A DNA stretch of 64,000 nt from Rhabdornis inornatus (taxonomy: Eukaryota; Chordata; Aves; Passeriformes; Rhabdornithidae), in the NCBI GenBank assembly GCA_013397075.1, contig VWZS01004484.1, forward strand, positions 1,862,033 through 1,926,032. Reading direction: 5' to 3'. Each line of letters starts with the position of its first letter. Position 1 is the first letter of the stretch. Shown here piece after piece: positions 49,401-62,400 of the stretch. A program made the position numbers and the translations under genes. The notes under the pieces are model-generated. The model was not told where the DNA came from. It searched no databases and was given only the letters and a program-made list of their open reading frames with translations.

Positions 49401-52400
49401 TTCATTAGGCCCAGGTTCAGAGAGGAATAATTCCTGTAGGGAAAAAGAAAGAGAAGTTGAACATTTCTTATTTAAAGAGGTCCTGTTCTGCCAGACATTC
49501 CCCAAAAGATTTTTCCCAGTAATTTTCCGCCACTAAGTCTACCTTGTTGTATAAATCAGAGCACAGATTCCACATAAAATGGGATTCCAGTCTAGCTCAG
49601 ATAAAGTAATGCTCTAGCTTTGGAATAAAAACCTTTAAAATTATTTTAGAGAAACTTATGTGGACCCACTGAGAAATATTATGACAGCTATAAAGTGATG
49701 TTCTTATGGCCAAGACTCCAGGAAAGTCCATTACATCCACAGATATAGCCAGCCAGCAAATCTGTTTCTCCTCCTCCTGTTCTTCAAGATTTTCCATAAT
49801 GTCTGCAGCTATACTGAGTTTAAAGACTTTTCTGGAATAAAGAGATTTCTGCTACTGAATTGGTGGTATTATAAAAATAACACAAACCTGCAGAATCTAT
49901 CCATCTTCCACCTATGATTATGGGCTCGTCTGAGATTTCTGTGAGAACAAATATAATATCTAACTTATCTCCACTTACTACCTTTAAAAGTTTTTCTCAC
50001 CTTTTTCAGAATTGGAAATACAATAAATCTATATTTACATCAGCTGGATCATGTACGTGAGCATGTTGAGCCTTGGTGCAGCAGAATTCATTGCAGTACT
50101 ACTGCTACTTGTAAACCACAGAAAAGCCAAGGTGTTAATATTCCTTTGTGTTAAAAGCCAGAGGCGCTCTTTCAAATTAATTTTTTTCCCCACAATCAGA
50201 TAAAATGCCAGTGAAAGGTAGCCAGTTGTGCACGGAAGAAAGTGACAGACTGTAGGCTGCATAAGGTGAGACAAGAAAACACCTTTGATCAATTATTAGT
50301 TGTCCCAGAGTCGTAATCCCATGAGTTTCCCACAAGAAGGCTTCTACCTCCTCCACATCATTTCCTTCCTTGCCCCTCCAAGACCCCAACCCTGAAAATC
50401 TGTCAGTCCTTCCTGCAAGACCAGAAGTTTTCTGTGGTTCTTGATAACTTTTCTTAGTAACTTTAGTGAGACCTCCAGCATTCTCATTTGCCTTGCAATT
50501 ACATTCCTTCCATGATTCCTATTACGTGAACTAAGGGTTCACTAATCAGTGAATATTTAACAGGCCAACACCACTCCAAATACCTTTTCGCTTTCCTCTT
50601 GCTCAGCTCAGTTTGTTTTGCTTCTGCTGGGACCCCAGCAGCTCTTCCTGAGTCCTCACAGGGACTCAGAGCACCCAAGGTAACTTAGTGTTCATCTGAA
50701 AGTCACAGGATATTTTGAGGATCTTGATGGGTTTACAAAGGGTATCAATGATGGAACTGAAAAAGCAGTAAGGCTTCTGTCAGACCAGGCCCAGATCATC
50801 TCAACAACTGTTGTCTGGGATTTAACTGACATATTTTCCATGTGATCCCAGTGGATATGATCACATCCCCAAACCAAGAACATAAATGTGAGTGACAGAT
50901 GAGTTTGTGGAAAAGCCAAAAGCCAAGGCCTGAAAAGGCACCGCTAGGCCCTGGCATCAGTGTAAGGAATCTGTTCGTCCAGAAATAAAAAATAACAGCA
51001 ATTGTGCTGTAATTGGGATCATTGCAGTACATCGGCAAAGCAGGGTTTGTGAGGAAAGGTTGGGGGTATTTTTGCCTCTTTTTTTTTAAAATGAAATCCG
51101 CTAAGAAAGTTGGAAGTACAGATAAGATTTTGGATACACATGCCATGGTTTGATGAACGGTTTACGTTGCCTGAAAGCCTTGCCAAATTAAATGACAGTT
51201 GATATCTAAGTGAAGCAATAAAAATAAGATAAAAATAAGGTTCTCTCTTCTTGATTGGAGTGACTAACCACAGTATTAGGTCCCATGCTCTGCTTTAAGA
51301 CAAAATGCTGGTGAAGCCATGTATTCTTATCTACTTATCAGGAATGTAATGAGACTAGTTTCACTAAAGGCAACTGAAATTAAAAGAAAGAAATGGAACA
51401 TTTTGTACTTTCCCTATGTTAATATCTGTGTTTGGGACAGAGCTCTCCCTCCCCTGCCTATGCAACTCCTCACTCCTCTCCGGGCCCTTTTCCCTGGCAC
51501 TCCAACCTGGGCACAGCAGCAGGAGCGCACTCTGCCCAGCACGTGGGCCCTGAGTGCTTTTCTTGCCACCTACAAGAATCCATAACAATAATTTAAAGCA
51601 GGATTTCAAAATCCATGCCTAAAAACAAAGGGAAGACCAGCAAAAGCTGGTCAGGATCAACCCTCACCCAAGCGTTGTCTGAAAATCCATCTCAACGCCA
51701 CAGTGACACTACAGCTTAAAGGTGTCTTAGGTGCTCTTCACAGCCTGTTGATCCACTTATGAAATTCTTCTCACCCAAACTTTGCAGCCCCATGCGACCT
51801 CTAACAACCCAAAACTTCAATTCAGAAGAGAAATGAAACAATACAATCCTACCAAAAGGAACATCCATAACACAATGTAGCTGCCAGTCATAACTACCCA
51901 TATTTCAAGTGTGCTATGTACCTAATTGTATGACTCAATTGAGCCCTGGCATGTTAACAGAAAAATGATAATAATTTTGATGTTCTGTTTCTTTTTATTG
52001 AGTCATATACATATATACACATACATACTCATATATATATTCACCTCAGGTAGCCAGCCAGTATTAACTGGGACTCACAGCTGCACCAGCTGTGAATTGA
52101 TGGAAAAGACAACAAATCTTCTCCATGTCATGGATCTCAAAGTAAGGATACACTCATTAATTTAGTCTTAAATGTTTTGCTTGATCAAATTATAAATCAA
52201 CTAAGTTCTAAGGATTTCAGTACTTTTCTAGGAAACCTCTCATCATGTAGATCCTATTTGGCTACTTAACAAGTACTTCTTCCCCAGGCTTCAAATAATC
52301 ATAGACAGGCACCACTCTACCCAAGCCAGGGTTTCTTTATCAGACTTAGAGTTCACTAAAGACAGCCCTGAAACTCTTATTATAAGACATATAATATACA

Positions 52401-53402
52401 TTTATTTTTGTATGACCTTGAATAAACTCTGTAAAAACTCAGTCTCCCCTTTTCCACAAAGTAGAGTAATAGTTACTCCACTTAATTGAAGTAAACAGTT
52501 ATTCCATCTGCACACAATGCAGAAAGACTGAATGAAAATCTCTCTATGTGATAATACAGAAATTAGAATTTCTAGCATAAAAAGACTACAGCTATACAGT
52601 CAATGAACCAAGTGAGGGAAACATTCAAACACATGTTTAAACCCACTCCTGTTCTGCATTATTTTCCTTAAGAGACTCATTCTCATTTGAAGTCCTTTCC
52701 TCAGCTGGGATCAACGTGTACTATACCATATTTATTATTTTAGGTTAACATAAAGGAGAAGTACTAAAGTTCCCTGGCCTTTAGTATTATTTCTGAATAA
52801 AAAATCCCTCCCAAATCCCAAGAGTTAAGACTATAAAAGTTTCAGTTAAAACCTCCTTTAGCTCTGAGAGTTACAAATGACCATTTCCACTATCCTGAAT
52901 CTGGAACCAATGAACACAAAGACCATTAAAACAATTAAGGGCTCTTTCATTCATTTTTGATGTCTTACACATCATACGTTCAATAACTTTGAGATTTGAC
53001 TCAATTCTTTGATTTCTAGCCAATGGCTTGGCAGAGTTTCCATACAGTTCACAGGAAAGTACAAAATATTCAGTGCAAGTGGGGAATTATGTCTGTATGA
53101 ATTAGCTCTCACAACTTTTTGGAGAAGATACACCATCAGTAGCAGATAAAACTGCATAATTTCAGGCTACTGTCACCTAAGCTCCATTTGACAGGAAAGC
53201 AAATGCACTCAGCATTTGCCTGTGATGATTTTATTGCTCTGCAATACTCTCTAATGCCTTCCAGCTGTATTGAGGACAATTTGTTCATTTTTCTCAATAA
53301 TCAAAATGTGTTTTGACTAGTAAGTTCCTATTTAGTTTTTCTTAATGGGAGTATTTTCCAGATGTTATGTTAGTCTAGTCATCCGGGCCCTCTTCCAAGC
53401 CC
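43451..53402. other. Intergenic, AT-rich, upstream of PRG4
   Basis: About 10 kb without a gene or CR1 copy. There is a (TA)/(CA) rich patch at about 52007-52040. Distal PRG4 enhancers could lie here, but none can be named from sequence alone. Confidence 0.65.
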
Positions 53403-53497
53403 TGTGGAAAGTTTGCTGTCATGAGCTGTCATTGGTGGTGTGTTTAACAAGCTGCCTAATTACCTGACCCCAGCACAGTTCCAAAGCAATATATAAG
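53403..53497 (+). promoter_or_regulatory. PRG4: PRG4 core promoter with TATA box
   Basis: TATATAAG at 53490-53497 is a good TATA box. An inverted CCAAT (ATTGG) lies at 53431-53435, with TGTGGAAA (RUNX-like) at 53404 and TGTTTAAC (forkhead-like) at 53441 upstream. A strong splice donor follows at 53539. The factor assignments are by motif only. Confidence 0.6.
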
Positions 53498-53519
53498 GAC
53501 TCTGGAACAGCCCTGCAAG

Positions 53520-53538
53520 CAGACACACTCTCTGCTAG
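53520..53538 (+). other. PRG4: PRG4 probable non-coding exon 1
   Basis: A start site about 30 bp after the TATA box would fall near 53520. CTAG followed by a perfect GTAAGT donor at 53539 ends the exon. There is no ATG in it, so translation would start in the next exon. The 5' boundary is inferred. Confidence 0.5.
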
Positions 53539-56480
53539 GTAAGTGCTACACCTGTCTCTCTCCAGGGCTCTTCTTCAACAGGAAAACAAGGAACTAGGAC
53601 AGAAAACCCAGAGTTTTCCTTTTGAAAGAAGATTTACATTTAGCCTGTTTCCACTTGACATATTTCAATGTTAGGTTATGGTTTATAAAATTATGTTTAC
53701 GAATAACTAATGTTCTGTCAGTATTTGGTTTTATTATAGATTTTCTTTTATCAGTATTATAACTTTAAATGTTGTGCTGAAGTGTACCCATGTAAGAAGA
53801 CAACTGTGACTCTAGTCTTCATGTAATAGAATTCTGCAAAAAATTATTTCTATTACTAGTTAATAATAAATTTCTATAGTCCTACTTTAGCATTTAATGG
53901 CTAACTGACTAATAATCAAGAGGGAATTTATGGAGTAATTATAAATTTGCAGTTCTTCCTTGAACAGTTTTATTATTTATTTTATGGGGTTTTTTTAAAT
54001 CAAACTAGTAATATATAAAGAGATGCATTGCATTTTTAAAATTATTAATTAAGTGAATTGTGGATAGTGATGTGAGATTATTTCTTTTTAGGAATGATGT
54101 CATACCTGAAAGTTATGATCATATGGAACATACTTTGCTTATCCCTGGTGGTCCTTTCACTGTCCTTGATTCCAGAAGTGTCTTCTCAAGGTACTGTAAC
54201 ACACAAAGCTGAAGGGAGGGTGTCTAGGAGTGTGTGTCTGACACACATTAAGAATATTTCAAATGCATCTTCATAAAACTACTAAGTTCTAGAACTTTAT
54301 TCGGACATGAAATACAATTCAATTTTATCATCGCTGAATATTTTCAAAAATAAATTTTAGTGTAGCATGATCCTATATTTTGAGGAATAACATATAAATA
54401 TAATGCAAAATCTGTATGAACCTATTACTTTTTCTGTAGACAATCTACATAGCCTCTTGCCCTTACACTGACATATTTAGCCCTAGTGATTTGCAGGTTG
54501 ATTTAGGAAGAATCTAACATAAGAATATCCACAAACGTTGGCTAGAAAAATTTCAATAAGCTCGGGGAAAGGAATGTCTCTACCTTGCTAAGTGCTTTCC
54601 CATTAACTGCACCATTATTACACCACTGAGGCAAATTTGGGGAATTATTTGTCTAATGATACTCTACGGTCTATAATTGATTCCTAACTAAAGTAACACT
54701 GCTATGGTGAAGCAGAACATGCCACCTGGCAAATCCTATGCTGTTGCAGTTCTCTGGTAGCTCCCAAGTTTTCAGGGGGATAACACTGGGTTATTACTTG
54801 CTGGTAGAGAACGATTTGTTACTATTCGATAGCAGAAGGCACAATGTCATGTATCCGAGCATCTTCTCAGAACACACCACATGCCAGATTTGACCTTACA
54901 CTGACCCCTTGATAACTGATGCCTTCCCATGAGTTTCAGCAAAAATCAAGACTTTTGCCAACAGCAACCAGGAGCATTCAGGCATTTTCCTTATGAGTAA
55001 CTCCATAACTCACAAGTCATAAACTTAAAACAAACAAATGAATGAAGAGCTGTAACTATTGGACTACTGTATACTAACTATATAAATATTGCACTTATTT
55101 TCTTTCCATAAAGGAAGAAGGGTTCAATATATTGGGCATATATCCATAAAGGAAGATGTCCATCTTGTCTTTTCAGCTGCTGTATTAATAGCCCAGTAAC
55201 TCAAATCCATTAATGTCTCCAGTTATCCCTTGGTTCCACTTTTCTATTTGTAGCAAAGTGTTAATAACCATTACAAGTACTGGCTGAAAGTCACAGTATA
55301 GGTAATAGATATAATATTTGTTACCCCAAATATTTGTTATTTGCTCTTCCTTCAGACACACAGACGTGGAATGCGCACTGTTAGAAATCGTCTTTGGTGT
55401 TGTGTTGTGTTACATGTTATTTCCTTGTTGTTCCTCAATGTTTCAGCTGATTATCTTTTTGAGATTGCTGATTGTTCAGCTTCTTTGTTTGTATTTAGGG
55501 ACGCTTCACTTGTGGTCCTGCATGTTTCATTTCCAGAAGAAGCTGTTAGTTGGTAGTGTTAGCAGATATTTCACAGAGGAAGGGGAGGGTTGCAGGGTGA
55601 ATATCTGATCTGGCAGCAGAAGGTAGCAAGGCACTGCTGAGCTGGAATACTCACAGGTTAAAGCATGACACCTCCTGATGTCCTGCTTTACCACCTGTTA
55701 TCTGCATCATTTCTTATTATCCAGCATTTCTCAGCAGTCTGGCAGTAAAGCCATTGTGGGATGAGCTTTTCTGTTAGTCTGCTAGTAAGTAATCTTCTAA
55801 TTAACAAACTGTACTTCATAGGAGTTGCAGGGCTAGATCCCAACTGTTCTTAACCTTAGAGCTGATACTAAATTTTTCCCTGACATCAGGGAAAAAAATA
55901 TAGTGTAGGGAGCAGGCAGATTTTGAAACTTTCAATAAAAACGGCTTCAGGGGCCTGTATTTCTTATGATAATGCTCTCCAGTTTCCAAGCTAACCTGGT
56001 TAGATGGGTTATTAGGAACAGCATTACCGACAGCAAAAATCAGACACCTAGGCAGTCTGCCAGGTACAGGTGTGCAGATGCACACATATTACCATAGAGA
56101 GGGTGAATACAATTAGACAATAAGTCAGCAAAGCTGATATACTGTCTAAGGGGCTAGTTTGGATGCCTGTGGTTATACCATAGAACCAATCCTCAAGGAT
56201 TCCTTAGTTTTCAGAAGAAACAGGTTAAGTTAGCTCAGTGGAAGACCCCTCTAACCTGAACACATGCTGCTGCTGGTCCTCAGGCTGGCTTAGAGCAAAG
56301 CTCTGTTCCCCATACCTTCAGGAGGGGTCACACCAGCCTCTCAGCATCTGCAGTACTGAGTGAAGAAACCACATTCTGTAGGGAAAAAAAAAAAGAGACA
56401 CTTTAGTCCTTTTCCATTCAGCATTTCCTTAAGGACCGTTGTAGTTTGGCAATGCTTACACCAGTGTTGTGCGATTTTAG
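53539..56480. other. PRG4 introns 53539-54091 and 54191-56480
   Basis: Both are AT-rich. No repeat family identified. The signal-peptide exon lies between them. Confidence 0.75.
54092..54190 (+). CDS. PRG4: PRG4 exon 2: initiator Met and signal peptide
   Basis: Acceptor TTTTTAG ends at 54091, donor GTACTG at 54191, phase 1 out. Three in-frame Met codons lie at 54094, 54097 and 54115. The hydrophobic core LCLSLVVLSLSLI ends in VSSQ, matching the end of the mammalian lubricin signal peptide. Starting at 54115 gives 25 residues up to that Gln, the human length as I recall it. The first ATG is the default start. Confidence 0.88.
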
Positions 56481-59400
56481 ATGTATCGAGCTGTACAGGG
56501 AGATGTGGGGCAGGGTATTCTAGAGAGCATGACTGCCAGTGTGATTTTAACTGTCACCACTACATGGAGTGCTGCCCTGACTTCAGGAAAGTCTGCACAG
56601 TGGGTAAGTTTCCAAACACAGCCAGTTCCTCTCCTCAAAATTCCCCTTCCAGCTCCCTACCGCAACAGTGTCTTCTCTCTGAACGCTTAAATGTCTGTTT
56701 GTTAGCTGTGTCCTTGTTTCCTCTCATACATGTATTGTTGTCACCCCCAAATACTCAGGACAAACTCTTGCAATCCAAAGAAAATTGTATATCCACAGGT
56801 TATTGCCAAGCAAAGAATTTTGCTTTGTACAAAAGCAGAACTAGGCAAGATGGGCAAAAACAGTTTACTGTTTGTTTTCAACTCTTTAGTGCATTTGTAC
56901 TGTATATGTCTGTCTTTTATACAAAGAAAAAAGTGGTAAAAGCCAATTCAGGGTTTTGCAGAAAGAAATTCTGACATATTCTAACTCAAATTTAAGTATG
57001 GATGCTGTGGGGTCTAATCCAAAGCCAGGGTGTCCTTCCACGGACAGAAATTGACTCTGGATCAGAACCATGTCCAGAGTCTGCTGGAAAAGGTGGTTAG
57101 ATGAGTATTAATTTATGCTTGATTTATAGGCAAAACTGTACAATGTAAATAAACACAAGTTCTTCAAACTGCTTTACTGAGCATTAAAAGCATTTTCTAA
57201 GGAATCACCAATGTCAGAAATGTCCGTGATTTGGATAACAGTAGTTTGTTACACTACACTGTGGTTCCAGTAGGATTACAGGAGTAACAAATACTTCTCA
57301 GAACCAGCAACACCACTGAGCATTGTTCAAAATGCAGACCTAGCATTCCCTAAAATTCCAATTCTGCTGTCCCTGACACACACTGGGGACACTTTGCCCT
57401 TCAGTCTTCCCCATCCTCATTTTCCTTTGTGGGGGGACATCAGCATTTCCCACAGCTGAAGATGCAGAGTGAGTTTTAATTATGTAGGCTATTTATTCAT
57501 TGTGGGTCAGATTCTAAAGGTATTCTGGCTTCTACACAATAGTTAACCAGAAGTTTAAGGCTAGAGGAAGTGTTCCCTGCTCTACTCTAAATCAGTGAGT
57601 CCAGGCAAGAACTGTAGATGCCATCCTGAAAGGATGCAGGCAGTCTGGCTAAGGACTGTTGTCCAGTTAGCGTGTAATCAGCACTGACTAAATGAAAGAA
57701 ATGCCAGACATTATTTATGAATAAAAATTTTCCTAAGATAATAATTCTCACCTGTGCATATGGGATGGATCAACTGGCATCAACACTGATTCCACAACTA
57801 CACTAATCCAAAGATGTTCAGAATCTGCCTATACAGTAATTCTAATTTTTCTAGATAGTGATTTAACTGTAAAACATGATTTAATGTCTTGTGTGCCACA
57901 GAGACGACGACTTCAATAGAGATTGACATAGAGAAAGTGCTTTTTCTGAAGTCTGTAATAGCTGTGCACACTCTAACTCAATATGGTCCTTATTTGATAA
58001 AAAATAGCAGTTTGGCCAGAGAAGTTTCAGAAGTTAACTGAAAATTAAATATTAAAATCATGTGGTTATTAATCTTGTCAAAACATGATATATAGTCTTT
58101 TATTACTAATAATTTAAGAACTGTATTAAACAGTTCCAAACTGGTCTCTCGGGGTAACGTGTTTAACTCGTTCATAAAATTAGTTTTGCCTGGACACACT
58201 AGGTACACTCGGTTGTGACCCAATTAGGCTAATTATTTTTCAGAAATGCTTTGGTAGACACATCATTCTTACTGCAAAGGGAGACCCTAATGAACACCTT
58301 CCTGCAAACCCAGCCCAGAATTTATATATCGCTCTTGAGATCACCGCTCTGTGGTTGGGGAAGCAGAAGCCCCCTACGGTGGGACCTGGCTAAAGTGAAT
58401 GCGGCAGTCACGTTTTATTGCACTGTCAATCCAATGGTCTCGATTCACTGCCATGACACGGTGCCCTTCTGGCAGTACTGCCTGATCCAAACCCCCACAG
58501 TTACAGACAAATCCTGGATCAGACCAGCATAAGCACCTGATCTTATGGAGCTGCTCTTGGCTCCAGCTCGAGCAAACGACTTCACTGTAGAGAGGTCCCA
58601 GCGTTCCACATGAGCTGGCCCAAAGCCTGACTGTGCTGCTGTGCCTCTACAGCCGCCTCCTGCGAGGGACGCTGCTTCGAAGCCTTCGAGAGGGGAAGGG
58701 AGTGTGACTGCGATGCCGACTGCGAGCGATACGGCAAATGCTGCCCAGACTACGCCAAGCACTGTAAAGAGGGTAAGACATTTCTCCATGTTTTCCAATG
58801 ACATATTTAAACAGAGGTGCTTTACTTTACCATAAACAAAACTGTGTGGGCTTCGGTAACAACTGGACAAAAGAAAACAGAACAAAAATGACAAAACATA
58901 ATTTCACAAACAATTTGGCCAATTTCTCAAGCATGAACGCTTTACAGAAACATACAGCTAGATATCCTGGAAGCCATCACAAGATGTGAATTCTGAGGGC
59001 AAATTTGTGTTTTACATTGGGCTCTTTTGGCACTAGCCATGCTCTAACTATCAGAGCCCTTATTCAGAATACCATGTGTAAGGACAAGGCCTGCACATCA
59101 ATAACAGAATTCAATGAGAGAAGCTGGGGAATCAGAACAGTTTTGTCTGGAAAACACCTTCTGAGATCATTGTATCCAACCATTCCCCTAGCACTGCCAA
59201 GGCCACCCCTAAAACATGTCCTCAAGTACCATATTCACACAGCTTTTAAATTCCTCCAGGGATGGGGACTCCACCACTGCTCTGAGCAGCCTGGTAACCT
59301 AAGTCTCTCCTGGCGCTCCTAGGGATCATTTCCTCTTGTCCTATTCCATGTTCCTGGGAGCAGAGCCCAACCCCCCCAGCTGCCCCCTCCTGTCAAGGAG

Positions 59401-62400
59401 TTGTGTAGAGTCAGAAGGTCCCTCCTGAGCCTCCTTTTCTCCAGGCTGAGCCCCTTTCCCAGCTCCATCAGCTGCTCCTGGTGCTCCAGACCCTTGCCCA
59501 GCTCTATTCCCTTCTCTGGAAGGAAGGGAACACTGGGACACTCCAGTCCCTCCAGGTCTCTCTGGCCATGAGGGCCCAGAAGTGGACACTGCACTCAAGG
59601 TCCCTCAGCAGTGCCAGCACAGGGCACAGCCACTGCCCAAGGCCTGTGGCCACACCAGGGCTGGCACAGCCCAAGGGCCATTGGCCTCTGGTCTACCTGG
59701 GCACACCGGGTTCACATTCAGCCACTGTCACCAGCACCCCCAGGGCCTTTTCCACTAGGCAGATAAATAAATGAATTGCAGTAAAAAGCTGAGTTCATCT
59801 TATAAAAACAAGGTGGAAGGTTCAACTCCCTTAAAATATATAGAAGGTTCAACTCCCTTAAAATCCCCACCCATCCAAAAGTGGGGAATGGCTTCTCTGT
59901 GCCTTGGGATAGCACTACCTGGACCTCCAGACCACTTGCTTGGGGTCACCACAGTCACTGGCAGCATATTAGAGATGCACATCCTAGATTCTCTCCATCT
60001 CAAATCCAACGTGGGAAAAGCAGCCCAACACAGAAACCCACCTGGTGAGGCAGGAGGGAGAAACTGGATGTTACACGTTCACACTGTAGCAAGAAAATTT
60101 AAGAAAATACATGTTTTACCTTTAGGCTGCAAGTTCAGTCCAGGGCAGAATCAAACTGACCTGCAGTCACTTTTGTTCTGTCCTTTTCTGCAGAGCCTCG
60201 TGGGGTTTCAGCTGAGCACAAAGGCACAGATGTGGAGGTGCAATCCTGCCCTCATGTAGCTTTAAGGATACCAGCAAATGAACTCTAAAAAACAACAACA
60301 GAATATGTTTAATTTCATCATGTCCTTAAACCTTCTGGTACCTACAGACCTAAATTAATTTCTGTCAACACACTTGACAAATGTGGCTTGGCACTAGGTT
60401 GCTGCATCCACAGAGCAGCCCACCTCCAAGGCAGCCAATTCCCAAAGCCTGCAGTGTAACATACAACCTAAGTCACAATTATCACTTGGTTCTCTCCACC
60501 CAAGTGGTCCCCAAGAGCTGGGATAATGGCTTGGCTTTGCCACACAATTGTACAGTTATTCAGACTGAAATAGAGTCTGTATTCAGCATTTTTGGCTGAA
60601 TGTCTAGGGAAGTGTCTTGGAAGCATATTGAGGTGAATTTGCTCCTTTTGAGGCTGCTTAGTATTACTCTCTTTCTGTTGAGTTTTTCACACCCAAACAC
60701 TCATAAAACATAACTAAACTCTTTTACTTCTTCAGTTAAAATATAATGAAGAATTAATCAACCATTCCTAATCTTAAAGGGTTTCTTCTGTATTGTACTA
60801 AACTTGGCTATCAATTTTTGTCAAAAAATCCAGCAGAAATCCCCCAAACCACTGTACTTAGTATTTTACTATTTATACTATGCTTGAATAAATGAGAAAT
60901 CTGTTAAACCTCTTGGAATAAATTTGCTGTTTCAGCATCCTCTGAATATTTTTTCTGTACAGTAAAGCCAAGTGTACAATGTATATCCAGAGCCCACTGT
61001 TATCTTCCCTGTCCTCCAGAAGCACTTTATTCCCTGAATACATGTACACACATAACCAAAATGTTCTCCTCCTCAACAATTGGCTTTCAAAGGAGTCATT
61101 CAGCTTCAACAACAATTTCTCTCTCTTCCTCAATAAAGGTTTCAGGATGTAGTGCAACACCCAGCCTTCCTTGCACTAGCCCACTGTGAAAGTAAATCTT
61201 TTGACACTATGGTCATCCCTCGGAGACAAAAATCCCATTCCTTTTGTAAAAATCTGATTGCACACACCTCTGGCAGTTACCAGCTCCTGTGACTGGATCA
61301 AAATAATTTGGGCAGTTCCCTGAGCTCCATCACATTTTCTTCACAACTAACAAGCTCCTTCTAAAAGGTTATGCTAGTAGCTCATTTCCAATAGTACAAT
61401 TTGACCAACAATTAATTACAAGATATTATCTGGCTCTTACTAGATGCAACTGAAATTCCATTCACTCTTCAGAGCTGGAAAATCTGAACACAACCTCCTA
61501 TTTCTCCTAAAACTCAGCCTACTGGAGGTTAGCTTAACACCCATGTTGTTTTCTTGGTCCATGATTGCTTTGTGGCTCATGTCTCCTTCAAGGAAACCAT
61601 TTCTTTTAAAATGTCTCTCCAAAACAATCACTTGTGTAGAATTATCACATCTGAAGAACTGAAAAGGATTATCAAAGTAAATTCTTGGCTAATGTGACAG
61701 CTCTCTTATTTCCACTAGAGTTAGTTATCTGTAGTGAAAGCCAAGCAGTGAAGTCATCTGTAGTGAAATAAAAAGACAAATATTCAGAACTTAGAGCTCC
61801 ACTCAGAATTCATCTCTTTTCCCACCTCAAAATTGCCATTAGCTAATAATGCCTCACCTTGAACTTCTGGGAAAAATACTGCACCCATCTGTGATGAAAC
61901 ACTTCAGGATCCAAAGGGTATTTTTGCTCTTTTTCACACAAAAAATTGTGCGAAGAATCCTATAGATAAAAAGAAACATACTTTTAAAGGAAAGATGGTC
62001 ACTGAAATTTTTAATCACTCTTATACAGTTGACCAACTGACCAAGCACCTATAAAGATAAAATAATCTGTTAATGGGACCACTTCTCTCTTTTAGCACAC
62101 ACAGAAAAGCCAACCCCAGAGACCCCTCCAGAAAACAAATCAAAAAGGTCCTCCACAGATGAGGAAGAGTTACCAGAGGAAGCTGAGGAAGGTAGGCAAG
62201 TATATGGATGCACCAGAATAGGTGTTACCTGAAGGAACATTCAAGACCATTTCCCTGCTCTGGAAATAGAAAGCTTTATCCTAGACATTACCAGACAGTT
62301 ACCAAGCTTGGAAGCACTTGGTTTATAGACTGATTACCTCACTGGGACCTCAGGACTTTGAAGAGTTCACTCAGCACAGATGATGCAGTGATGATGTCTC

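Noticed and set aside
59319..59774. Overlapping open frames in the PRG4 intron
   Set aside because: They coincide with the CR1 fragment at 59118-59775.
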